Shown here one piece after another: positions 1-6,321 of a stretch of DNA of 9,914 nucleotides. The translations under genes were made by a program, and so were the position numbers. Every line of letters begins with the position of its first letter. Within the stretch, counting starts at the first letter, position 1. Source of the stretch: an uncultured Clostridia bacterium (GTDB lineage Bacteria > Bacillota_A > Clostridia > Oscillospirales > Acutalibacteraceae); the NCBI GenBank assembly GCA_937891215.1, contig CALAEU010000337.1, forward strand, positions 1-9,914. Direction: 5' to 3'. Under the pieces are notes generated by a model, which had not been told where the DNA came from, did no database searches, and was given only the letters and a program-made list of their open reading frames with translations.

Positions 1-1
1 T

Positions 2-1297
2 TTATGGGAAAATATTCGCAATTCGTTGGATAAAATTTTAAAATCGCGAGATTATCAAAATTCATATTTTCCGATGTTAATACCTTCATCATTTATTGAA
101 AAAGAAAAAGAACATGTGGCAGGTTTTGCACCAGAATTAGCAACAGTCACACATGTTGGTACAGAACCTTTAGCAGAAAAATTGTATGTCCGCCCTACTT
201 CTGAAACTATTATTGGAAATATGATTGCTAAATGGCTGCAAAGTTACAAAGAACTACCTATGAAATTAAACCAATGGTGTAATGTCATACGCTGGGAAAA
301 AACAACTCGTCCATTCTTGCGCACTAGTGAATTTTTATGGCACGAAGGTCATGCGGTATTTCCGGACTCAAAATCGGCAAAGAAAAACGCACTTGATGAT
401 TTGTATATGTATGAAAAATTTTTCCGCGAATACTTAGCCATCCCTGTTATAGTTGGCCAAAAAAGTGAAAAGGAAAAATTTGCCGGCGCAGAGATTACTT
501 ACGGTGTCAAAGCAATGATGAAAGACGGAAAAAGTTTGCAATTAGGCACCAGTCACTATTTAGGACAAAAATTTAGCAAAGCTTTTGAAATCAAATTTCA
601 AGATGACAAAAAAACAGCTCGCTATGCTTATACAACCAGTGTCGGAACTTCAACGCGTATGATTGCTGCTATCGTTATGACGCATGGAGATGATCGTGGT
701 TTAGTCCTACCTCCACGCGTAGCGCCAATTCAAGTTATTATCGTGCCAGTAGCTCAGCATAAGCCAGGAGTTCTTAATATAGCTAATAATATTAAACGCA
801 CTTTGCTTAACCTACACTATCGTGTTGATATAGATGAAAGCGAAAATATGCCTGGCTGGAAATTTAATCAATGGGAAATGAAAGGTGTCCCTGTGCGTAT
901 TGAAGTCGGACCACGCGATATCGAAAACAACGAATGTCAAGTTTTCCGCCGCGATCTCTTAACTAAAGAAACTATTAAATTAAATCAAATTGAACAGTAT
1001 GTTACCAACTTGTTGGAAAAAATTCAACAAACAATGCTTAAAAAAGCAATGGAAGCCCGTGATCAGCGTACCAAAGAAGTAAAAACATTTACAGAGCTTT
1101 GTAAAAGTGTTGATGCAGGAAATTTTGTTTTAGCCCCTTGGTGTAATTGCACTGCTTGTGAAGAAGCCATCAAAAATGAAACAAACGGAGTCTCAACTCG
1201 TGTTGCACCATTCGAAGCTAAGGTTGTCAAAGGGGATGTATGTGTAAAATGTGGCAAACCTGCAAAAGTTAAAACTATTTTTGCGAAAGCATATTAA
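2..1297 (+). CDS. proS: Prolyl-tRNA synthetase, archaeal/eukaryotic type, 5' end missing
   Basis: Cytoplasmic class II aminoacyl-tRNA synthetase that charges tRNA-Pro with proline. The frame is open to the left edge and the first visible residues (LWENIRNSLDKIL) already align with the family, so the TTG at 26 is not the start; roughly 45-55 residues are missing compared with the usual 470-480. Counting from position 26, the class II core shows YVRPTSET, motif 2 (RWEKTTRPFLRTSEF) and motif 3 (GDDRGLVLPPRVAP), with no inserted editing domain. An anticodon-binding domain follows (from about IQVIIVPV), then the archaeal-type C-terminal domain. That domain has cysteines at 373, 378, 406 and 409, the CX4C...CX2C zinc ligand pattern of this subfamily, and the characteristic terminal tyrosine. 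Arginine is encoded only by CGN (about 20 codons, no AGA/AGG), unlike the polysaccharide genes downstream. This is a housekeeping gene, functionally unrelated to the cluster. The identification is very secure. Confidence 0.97.
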   Translation, partial: LWENIRNSLDKILKSRDYQNSYFPMLIPSSFIEKEKEHVAGFAPELATVTHVGTEPLAEKLYVRPTSETIIGNMIAKWLQSYKELPMKLNQWCNVIRWEKTTRPFLRTSEFLWHEGHAVFPDSKSAKKNALDDLYMYEKFFREYLAIPVIVGQKSEKEKFAGAEITYGVKAMMKDGKSLQLGTSHYLGQKFSKAFEIKFQDDKKTARYAYTTSVGTSTRMIAAIVMTHGDDRGLVLPPRVAPIQVIIVPVAQHKPGVLNIANNIKRTLLNLHYRVDIDESENMPGWKFNQWEMKGVPVRIEVGPRDIENNECQVFRRDLLTKETIKLNQIEQYVTNLLEKIQQTMLKKAMEARDQRTKEVKTFTELCKSVDAGNFVLAPWCNCTACEEAIKNETNGVSTRVAPFEAKVVKGDVCVKCGKPAKVKTIFAKAY

Positions 1298-1317
1298 AAT
1301 TAAAGGAGTAAAAAATT

Positions 1318-1782
1318 ATGGTAGTAACAAACATTTTTTCAAAAGATTTAGAGAGTTTTAAAAGTATTCATCCGCGTTTTAGTGAAGCGTTTGAATTCTT
1401 GAAAAAGGCTATAAATGAGAACTATGAAGATGGTAACTATGAAATTGATGGTAAAAATATTTACGCATTTATTACGTCATATGAAACAAAAATGGAAAGC
1501 GAAGCCCAGTTTGAGGCACATAAAAAATATATTGACATACAGTGCATTATAAGTGGTAGTGAAATTATCGGTTTTGAAAGTGAAAAAGAAGTAACTCTTA
1601 CACAAGACTATAAAGACGGTAATGACATATGTTTTTATGCTCTTAATGAAAATTACGACAAAATTGTTTTAAATAAAGACGAGTTTGTAATTATCATGAC
1701 TGATGAATTACATGCACCGTGTATAAGTGTAGAAAATAAGCCAGAAAATGTACGCAAAATTGTGGTGAAAATATTGGCATAA
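1318..1782 (+). CDS. YhcH/YjgK/YiaL family protein (DUF386, cupin-like)
   Basis: A 154-residue protein, the normal length for the YhcH/YjgK/YiaL (TabA) family of small beta-sandwich proteins. Family members occur in sugar-utilisation operons. E. coli YhcH belongs to the sialic acid (nan) operon and is linked to sugar anomer handling, while TabA affects biofilm. Family signatures are FEAHKKYIDIQ (residues 65-75), whose Glu and His are likely metal ligands, and the C-terminal DELHAPC (129-135) with His132, where the family usually has a PxDxHxP-like motif. ATG is preceded by a strong AAAGGAG at 1302-1308, nine bases upstream. It lies 20 bases after proS, so the two are probably co-transcribed. 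It is followed by a promoter-bearing gap, so it is likely the end of the preceding unit and not the first polysaccharide gene. Substrate is unknown, and a link to the sialyltransferase-like gene at the window end is speculation. Confidence 0.9.
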   Translation: MVVTNIFSKDLESFKSIHPRFSEAFEFLKKAINENYEDGNYEIDGKNIYAFITSYETKMESEAQFEAHKKYIDIQCIISGSEIIGFESEKEVTLTQDYKDGNDICFYALNENYDKIVLNKDEFVIIMTDELHAPCISVENKPENVRKIVVKILA

Positions 1783-1934
1783 TTTTTGTGTTTTTTTACA
1801 GTAAACGAGAATAAAACGAAACATGTAAACCTTGAAAATACAACAATTTTTCTAAATTTACCTATAAAAAATAAAAATTAGAAAAAATAATAAAAAATAC
1901 CTGTAAAAACAGAGTGATTTCTTTCGTTAAACTA
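1783..1934. other. AT-rich intergenic block with phased A-tracts
   Basis: No gene is visible here. The stretch is extremely AT-rich and carries A-tracts at 1866-1871, 1873-1877, 1882-1887, 1892-1897 and 1905-1909, several spaced close to one helical turn, which would favour intrinsic curvature upstream of the promoter at 1935. Complementary 9-base arms (1793-1801 and 1901-1909) and a weak AT stem (TTTTTCTAA / TTAGAAAAA, about 1848-1886) are present, but neither looks like a classical terminator because no GC-rich hairpin precedes a T run. Termination of the proS/yhcH-like unit is therefore not evident from sequence. Confidence 0.5.
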
Positions 1935-1963
1935 TTGCAAAAAAATACATATTATGATATTAT
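1935..1963 (+). promoter_or_regulatory. Probable sigma-A promoter of the polysaccharide operon
   Basis: A -35 box TTGCAA (1935-1940; 4 of 6 matches to TTGACA) and a -10 box TATTAT (1958-1963; 5 of 6 matches to TATAAT) are separated by exactly 17 bases, downstream of an A-tract-rich region that could act as an UP-like element. Transcription would start near 1970, leaving a leader of about 140 bases before the dehydratase start at 2112. Function is inferred from consensus match and position. Confidence 0.55.
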
Positions 1964-1971
1964 TGTTTAGA

Positions 1972-2020
1972 ATGTAGGATTATGTTCGGGTTGTATGTTT
2001 TTTATTCCGAACCCCTACAT
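1972..2020 (+). promoter_or_regulatory. Leader stem-loop 1 at the 5' end of the operon transcript
   Basis: ATGTAGG (1972-1978) pairs with CCTACAT (2014-2020), and GTTCGG (1984-1989) pairs with CCGAAC (2007-2012), giving 13 base pairs with a 5x1 internal loop and a 17-base U-rich apical loop. It begins one or two bases after the predicted transcription start. No T run follows, so it is not an intrinsic terminator. Possible roles are 5' stabilisation, a protein-binding leader element or part of an antitermination signal; none is proven. Confidence 0.5.
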
Positions 2021-2048
2021 AATGTGGTTTTTATTTGGAAGAGATATT

Positions 2049-2079
2049 TTATGGCAGAGAGGGAAAGATTCTGCCATAA
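2049..2079 (+). promoter_or_regulatory. Leader stem-loop 2 / perfect 10-bp inverted repeat
   Basis: TTATGGCAGA (2049-2058) and TCTGCCATAA (2070-2079) form a perfect 10-bp inverted repeat with an 11-base purine-rich loop (GAGGGAAAGAT). Arm centres are 21 bp apart, about two helical turns, so it could act either as an RNA hairpin in the leader or as a DNA operator for a dimeric regulator. It lies 32 bases before the preferred dehydratase start and has no following T run. Confidence 0.55.
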
Positions 2080-2099
2080 GAGAAATTAAATGTTTGATT

Positions 2100-2104
2100 G
2101 AGAG
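2100..2104 (+). promoter_or_regulatory. Ribosome binding site supporting the start at 2112
   Basis: GAGAG lies 7 bases upstream of ATG 2112. The in-frame ATG codons at 1995 and 2022 lack a comparable site, and 1995 sits in the loop of leader stem-loop 1. The 39 extra residues they would add precede the expected N-terminus of this protein family. This site therefore decides the start, though it is only moderately strong. Confidence 0.5.
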
Positions 2105-2111
2105 AAAAAAG

Positions 2112-4121
2112 ATGTCGAAAAAAATCATTGAAAAAAAGGGTGCAAATGGTTTTGACGACGCATCTAAAAAAAATCATAGGTTCAATGTAAGATGGTTGTT
2201 AGTGTTTTACGATGTTTGTATTTATATAGCAACAAGTTTCTTGCTTCTTATGGTTTATGAAGATGTAGTTGTTTCAACTATTGGCAATAATGTCCAGATT
2301 GCAACAATCGGTTTTGCCTCAATTTTCAGTATGCGTTTTGCATTTGATATTTATAGGCAAATCTGGCGATACGGCGGAATACAAACATATATCAAACTTT
2401 TGATATGTGATGGTTGTGCTTTCGTATTGTTCTTATTATTAGAACTTGTGTTGCCTGTTGAAAAGATATTAATTGTCAAAATTCTTGCTATTTCGTGTAT
2501 AAATCTTCTTGGTGCTTTAGCTATGAGGATGATATATCGCTATGCTTACAAATGCGGTACACAAAATAGCGCAGTTGGTAGATTGCTTTTTAAAGTTTTA
2601 CGTTTTTTTGGCGGTAAATCTTTAGATATTCAGGCGAAGACAGATGTACAACTTATAAAAATTGCAATTGTCGGAGCTGGTAGAGTAGGTACAGGTCTTG
2701 CAGAAGATTTAATAAACAACAAAAACGCATCATATGTGCCACGTTGTTTTATAGATATAAACGAAGACAAAGTTGGCAGAAAGATTCACGGTATTGTCAT
2801 TCTTTCACAAGAACAGGCAACCTTTAAATTGCTTCAGGACTACGGTGTGCAGGAGATTGTCTTTGCAGTTCCACAACTTGATGCAGAAAAACGAAAAGAA
2901 CTTTTTGATTATTACAGTCAGTCTGGTTGTAAAATAAAAGTTTACGACTATCCGCTTGTTGAGAATGATAGTAACAAAGGTAAACGACATATCCGTGAAT
3001 TTGATATTGAAGAGCTTTTGTTCAGAAAACAGTTAGAGGTTCTTGATGAAGCAGTAATTGAACACTACAAAAATAAACGAGTTTTAATAACTGGTGGCGG
3101 TGGTTCGATTGGTTCAGAACTTTGTCGACAAATCGCTAAGATGGGTCCTGAAAAACTCATAATTTTAGATATCTGTGAAAACGGAGCGTATGAAGTTCAG
3201 CAAGAGTTAAAGATGGCTTACGGAAACGAGTTGGACATAGGTATAGAGATTGTTTCTGTTTGTAATAGATTAGGGCTTGAGCGAGTGTTTAAAGAACACA
3301 AGCCACAAATAGTGCTTAACGCAGCAGCTCACAAGCATGTTCCTTTGATGGAGCGCAATTGCATTGAAGCAGTTGAAAATAATGTGTTCGGCACACTCAA
3401 CACCGTAGAAATGAGTGAAAAGTACGGTGTTCAGCGAGTAATTATGGTTAGTACAGACAAGGCGGTTAATCCGACAAATGTAATGGGTGCTACAAAGCGC
3501 GTTTGTGAAATGATAGTCGGTGCATACAGTCAGAAAGAGTCTGCTACTACATACAGTACAACTAGATTCGGTAATGTTTTAGGTTCAGCGGGTTCAGTAA
3601 TTCCGCTTTTTAAAAAGCAGATTGCCCGTGGCGGTCCTATAACAATAACAGATAAACGAATTGTCCGTTACTTTATGACGATTCCAGAAGCATCTCAGTT
3701 AGTTTTAAAATCGGGTGCAATGGCAGAAAACGGAGAGCTTTTTGTTCTTGATATGGGCAAGCCTGTTAAAATAATAGAACTTGCTGAAAATATGATTCGC
3801 CTTAGCGGTATGGAGCCTTATAATGACATTGAAATTATAGAAACAGGCTTAAGACCAGGCGAAAAGCTCTACGAAGAAACTCTTGTAAATTCTGACCTTG
3901 AAAAAACAGAGAGTAGTTCAATTTTCATTGAGCGTGAAAAACCACACTCAATGAATGAAATAAATGCAAAGTTAAGCATTTTAAGAACTGCGGTTGAAAC
4001 AGGGGACGACAATGCAGTAAAAGAAGCGTTGAAGGTGGTAGTTCCTACCTACAAGTCGCCTGAAGAGGTCAACAAATACGCGAGTGAAGCTAAAGAGATG
4101 AAAAATGCAGTAATGGTGTAA
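2112..4121 (+). CDS. FlaA1/CapD-type membrane nucleotide-sugar 4,6-dehydratase
   Basis: Polysaccharide biosynthesis protein of the CapD/WbpM/PglF group, 669 residues, full length for the family. Characterised members convert UDP-GlcNAc to a UDP-4-keto-6-deoxy HexNAc at the inner face of the membrane. Four predicted transmembrane helices lie at about 28-48, 62-82, 93-113 and 119-139, including the family signature YRQIWRYGG (81-89). A first nucleotide-binding fold begins at GAGRVG (188-193). The catalytic extended SDR domain starts at GGGGSIG (328-334) and contains STDKAVNPTNVMGATK (447-462), where T448-D449-K450 and M458 replace the usual SDR tyrosine, as normal for this group; LRPGEKLYEE (580-589) is another hallmark. 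The frame stays open back to 1995, but a better ribosome site and family length favour 2112. It is the first gene after the operon promoter. No 4-keto aminotransferase or reductase is in the window, so the final sugar cannot be named. Its Arg codons are mixed. Confidence 0.93.
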   Translation: MSKKIIEKKGANGFDDASKKNHRFNVRWLLVFYDVCIYIATSFLLLMVYEDVVVSTIGNNVQIATIGFASIFSMRFAFDIYRQIWRYGGIQTYIKLLICDGCAFVLFLLLELVLPVEKILIVKILAISCINLLGALAMRMIYRYAYKCGTQNSAVGRLLFKVLRFFGGKSLDIQAKTDVQLIKIAIVGAGRVGTGLAEDLINNKNASYVPRCFIDINEDKVGRKIHGIVILSQEQATFKLLQDYGVQEIVFAVPQLDAEKRKELFDYYSQSGCKIKVYDYPLVENDSNKGKRHIREFDIEELLFRKQLEVLDEAVIEHYKNKRVLITGGGGSIGSELCRQIAKMGPEKLIILDICENGAYEVQQELKMAYGNELDIGIEIVSVCNRLGLERVFKEHKPQIVLNAAAHKHVPLMERNCIEAVENNVFGTLNTVEMSEKYGVQRVIMVSTDKAVNPTNVMGATKRVCEMIVGAYSQKESATTYSTTRFGNVLGSAGSVIPLFKKQIARGGPITITDKRIVRYFMTIPEASQLVLKSGAMAENGELFVLDMGKPVKIIELAENMIRLSGMEPYNDIEIIETGLRPGEKLYEETLVNSDLEKTESSSIFIEREKPHSMNEINAKLSILRTAVETGDDNAVKEALKVVVPTYKSPEEVNKYASEAKEMKNAVMV

Positions 4122-4251
4122 ATGTGTGTACAAAAATTTTCTCGATGGTTTCTTGATTTTATATTGTTATTTTCTGGTATAGTCTAGGGTGGCACAGGCG
4201 AAATTGAATTAAGAGAAAATTAACCTGCTAATGTGCAGTAATGTAAATGTG
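4107..4251 (+). repeat. Short near-direct repeat bounding the spacer after the dehydratase gene
   Basis: Positions 4107-4126 (GCAGTAATGGTGTAAATGTG, spanning the dehydratase stop codon) recur at 4235-4251 as GCAGTAATGTAAATGTG, differing only by loss of three bases. The second copy read in the corresponding frame gives Ala-Val-Met-stop, close to the protein's real Ala-Val-Met-Val-stop end. The 108 bases between the copies contain the candidate internal promoter. Within this spacer GCACAGG (4192-4198) can pair with CC/TGTGC around 4224-4236 as a weak, bulged hairpin. Confidence 0.6.
4153..4183 (+). promoter_or_regulatory. Possible internal promoter with extended -10
   Basis: TGGTATAGT (4175-4183) contains an extended -10 TGn and TATAGT (4178-4183; 5 of 6 matches). 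TTGATT (4153-4158; 4 of 6 matches) lies 19 bases upstream, a slightly long spacer that an extended -10 would tolerate. It could drive the phosphoglycosyl transferase and later genes independently of the dehydratase. AT-rich sequence yields such matches by chance, so confidence is modest. Confidence 0.35.
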
Positions 4252-4265
4252 AAAAAATAAATTTG

Positions 4266-4270
4266 GGTGA
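4266..4270 (+). promoter_or_regulatory. Ribosome binding site deciding the start at 4275
   Basis: GGTGA, complementary to the 3' end of 16S rRNA, is placed 4 bases before ATG 4275. An in-frame TTG at 4263 would place the start just ahead of this site, making TTG very unlikely. The same GGTGA plus 4-base arrangement precedes the GTG start at 8318. Confidence 0.65.
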
Positions 4271-4274
4271 AAGT

Positions 4275-4964
4275 ATGGAAGATTTAAAGACTACTGTTGT
4301 AGAAGAACAAGTGAATACAGAAGTAGCCGAAGATGTTGTAATGGTAAAAAGCAATGTGGTGCTTAAGAAAAAACCAGTTTATGACTTTCTTAAAAGATTT
4401 GCTGATATTTTAATTTCATTGGTGGCATTGACTTGTGGCTTGCCATTCTTTATAATAATTGCCTTGGTGATTATGCTTGACGATTTCGGTAATCCGTTCT
4501 TTATGCAAGAGAGAATCGGTAAAGATGGTAAAGCATTCCAGATGTTCAAATTCAGAACAATGTTTATGAATGCTGACGAAATGAAAGTAGATTTAATGGA
4601 AGAAAATGAATATGATTCAGTTCATTTCAAAATGTCAAATGACCCACGAATTACAAGAGTCGGTAAGTTTTTACGTAAGACAAGCCTTGACGAACTTCCT
4701 CAGATTTTAAATGTGCTTTTAGGTCACATGACAATTATAGGTCCAAGACCATTTGTAAGAGCTGAACAAGACCAGTTACCGAGTGACAGACTCTTGGTAA
4801 AACCAGGTCTTTCATGCTACTGGCAGATTACAGATACAGTCAAAATGTCTAACGAAGACCAGCTTGAGTTAGATTATAAATATATAAGAAACCGTTCGAT
4901 TGGGACGGATATAAAAATAATATTTGCGACAATAAAGATGATATTGGGTGCAGATAACGCGTGA
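4275..4964 (+). CDS. Initiating undecaprenyl-phosphate phosphoglycosyl transferase
   Basis: Bacterial sugar transferase (PF02397, monotopic phosphoglycosyl transferase), 229 residues. It transfers a sugar 1-phosphate from a nucleotide sugar to undecaprenyl phosphate, the first committed step of repeat-unit assembly on the inner membrane face. Visible features are one hydrophobic, probably re-entrant helix (about 43-68, with Pro57), the KFRTM motif (92-96), the catalytic Asp-Glu pair in DELPQ (139-143) and GPRP (156-159). The N-terminal four-helix/CoA-binding part of WbaP/WcaJ-type enzymes is absent, so this is the small PglC-like form, but with an extra tail of about 35 residues: acidic/valine-rich, then KKKP. 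The usual WQVSGR-like segment reads WQITDTVKMS, lacking the common Gly-Arg. The sugar is unknown; by context a HexNAc derivative or hexose. It is followed by manC after 16 bases. Confidence 0.92.
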   Translation: MEDLKTTVVEEQVNTEVAEDVVMVKSNVVLKKKPVYDFLKRFADILISLVALTCGLPFFIIIALVIMLDDFGNPFFMQERIGKDGKAFQMFKFRTMFMNADEMKVDLMEENEYDSVHFKMSNDPRITRVGKFLRKTSLDELPQILNVLLGHMTIIGPRPFVRAEQDQLPSDRLLVKPGLSCYWQITDTVKMSNEDQLELDYKYIRNRSIGTDIKIIFATIKMILGADNA

Positions 4965-4980
4965 TAAGGTGGCGTGAAAA

Positions 4981-6285
4981 ATGCATATAGTTTTACTTTC
5001 TGGTGGTAGTGGTAAAAGACTTTGGCCATTGTCAAATGATATTAGAAGCAAACAGTTTGTAAAATTATTTAAAAATGAAAATGGCGATTATGAGTCTATG
5101 CTCCAGAGAGTGTATAGGCAAATTAAGTCTGTTTCACCAGATGCAACAGTAACTATTGCAACAAGCAAATCACAGGTAAGTGCGATAAAGAATCAGCTAG
5201 GTGATAAAGTCAGTGTATGCGTAGAACCGTGCAGAAGAGATACTTTCCCTGCGATAGCTCTTGCCACAGCATATTTAAAAGATGTGTTAAATGTTTCAAA
5301 TAATGAAGCAGTTGCTATTTGTCCGGTAGATCCTTATGTAGATTTATCTTATTATGAAACTGTAAGTGAACTTGTAAAATTTGCAGAATGCGGAACACAA
5401 AAATTATCACTTATGGGTATTGAGCCGACATATCCAAGTGAAAAATTTGGGTATATTATTCCTTGTTCTGCTGAAAAACAAAGTAAAGTAAAAGAATTTA
5501 AAGAAAAACCAAATGTAGAAAAAGCCCAAGAATATATTAAACAAGGTGCTTTGTGGAATGCTGGTGTTTTTGCTTTTAAATTGGGATATTTATTAGACAA
5601 GGCACACGAATTAATTGATTTTGTAGATTATAGTGATTTGTATAACAAATACGAAACTTTAACAAAAATCAGTTTTGATTATGCTGTTGTAGAAAAAGAA
5701 AATGATATTCAAGTTTTAAGATATAATGGTGAATGGAAAGATATTGGTACATGGGATGCTATGACCGAGGTTATGAGTGATGATACAAAAGGCAACGTCA
5801 TAATTGATAATGAATGTAAAAATACAAAGGTAATTAATGAACTTGGTATACCAGTTCTTTGTATGGGTTGTAAGGATATGATTGTCGCAGCAAGTAGTGA
5901 CGGAATTCTTATTACTGATAAATCACGTAGCGGTAGCCTAAAAGAATATGCTGAAAAAATTGATTCGGAAGCTATGTATGCAGAAAAATCCTGGGGTACA
6001 TATAATGCAATTGATGTTCAACCAAAAGCAAAAACTGTAAAGATATTTCTTAAATCCGGGAGCAGTATGCAGTACCATAGTCATGAGTTAAGAAGTGAAG
6101 TTTGGGCTGTTGTTTCAGGACAAGGTAAGGTTGTTCTTGATGGTGTAGAGCAAAAAGTTTCAGCTGGTGATGTGGTTAATGTAAAAGCTGGTGTTAAGCA
6201 CCTGATAGAGGCTTCAACAGATATTGAACTTATTGAAATTCAGCTTGGTGAAGTTCTTGATGTAAATGATAAGAAAAAATATTAA
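4981..6285 (+). CDS. manC: Mannose-1-phosphate guanylyltransferase with C-terminal cupin (PMI-type) domain
   Basis: Makes GDP-mannose from GTP and mannose 1-phosphate in the cytoplasm; the C-terminal cupin resembles the phosphomannose isomerase half of bifunctional type II enzymes. The 434 residues are somewhat shorter than the usual 460-480. The nucleotidyltransferase signature GGSGKRLWPLSN (8-19) followed by RSKQF is at the N-terminus, with FKEKP (173-177) and WNAGVFAF (192-199) in the sugar-binding part. The cupin starts near residue 333 (EKSWGTYN) and shows QYHSHELRSEVW (364-375) and a later His407, the likely metal ligands, so isomerase activity is plausible. AAGGTGG (4966-4972) lies 8 bases before the ATG. 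Its presence indicates that mannose, or a sugar derived from GDP-mannose such as fucose, enters the polymer; no GDP-mannose dehydratase is in view. A GMP acting on a related hexose phosphate cannot be excluded. Confidence 0.92.
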   Translation: MHIVLLSGGSGKRLWPLSNDIRSKQFVKLFKNENGDYESMLQRVYRQIKSVSPDATVTIATSKSQVSAIKNQLGDKVSVCVEPCRRDTFPAIALATAYLKDVLNVSNNEAVAICPVDPYVDLSYYETVSELVKFAECGTQKLSLMGIEPTYPSEKFGYIIPCSAEKQSKVKEFKEKPNVEKAQEYIKQGALWNAGVFAFKLGYLLDKAHELIDFVDYSDLYNKYETLTKISFDYAVVEKENDIQVLRYNGEWKDIGTWDAMTEVMSDDTKGNVIIDNECKNTKVINELGIPVLCMGCKDMIVAASSDGILITDKSRSGSLKEYAEKIDSEAMYAEKSWGTYNAIDVQPKAKTVKIFLKSGSSMQYHSHELRSEVWAVVSGQGKVVLDGVEQKVSAGDVVNVKAGVKHLIEASTDIELIEIQLGEVLDVNDKKKY

Positions 6286-6321
6286 ATAAGTGAAATAAAA
6301 ACTGTTAAAGGGTGGAAAAGT

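Noticed and set aside
26..28. TTG as start codon of proS
   Set aside because: The frame is open to the window edge and residues before it match the family, so the gene simply runs in from the left.
1063..1257. Minus-strand ORF inside proS, and similar minus-strand ORFs at 2805-2990, 4869-5051, 5352-5600, 7020-7223 and 8401-8595
   Set aside because: All are short, lie opposite well-supported genes, show no recognisable motif and lack ribosome sites that I can see; they are shadows.
1840..1862. CodY-like box (AATTTTTCTAAATTT) upstream of the operon
   Set aside because: About four mismatches to the 15-base consensus in an extremely AT-rich region; not distinguishable from chance.
1783..1915. 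Intrinsic terminator after the YhcH-family gene
   Set aside because: T runs exist but no stable GC-containing hairpin precedes them, and the complementary arms at 1793-1801 and 1901-1909 are about 100 bases apart.
3441..3500. Loss of the SDR catalytic tyrosine in the dehydratase
   Set aside because: Met in place of Tyr together with a T-D-K triad is the normal state in the WbpM/PglF/CapD group, not a defect.
4263..4265. TTG as start of the phosphoglycosyl transferase
   Set aside because: ATG 4275 has a well-placed GGTGA between the two codons; TTG at 4263 has no ribosome site.
4185..4274. c-di-GMP riboswitch in the spacer before the phosphoglycosyl transferase (GCACAGG and GAAA present)
   Set aside because: Only a short GCACAGG-like string matches; the GGGCAAACC and GCAAAGC conserved elements of the class I aptamer are missing.
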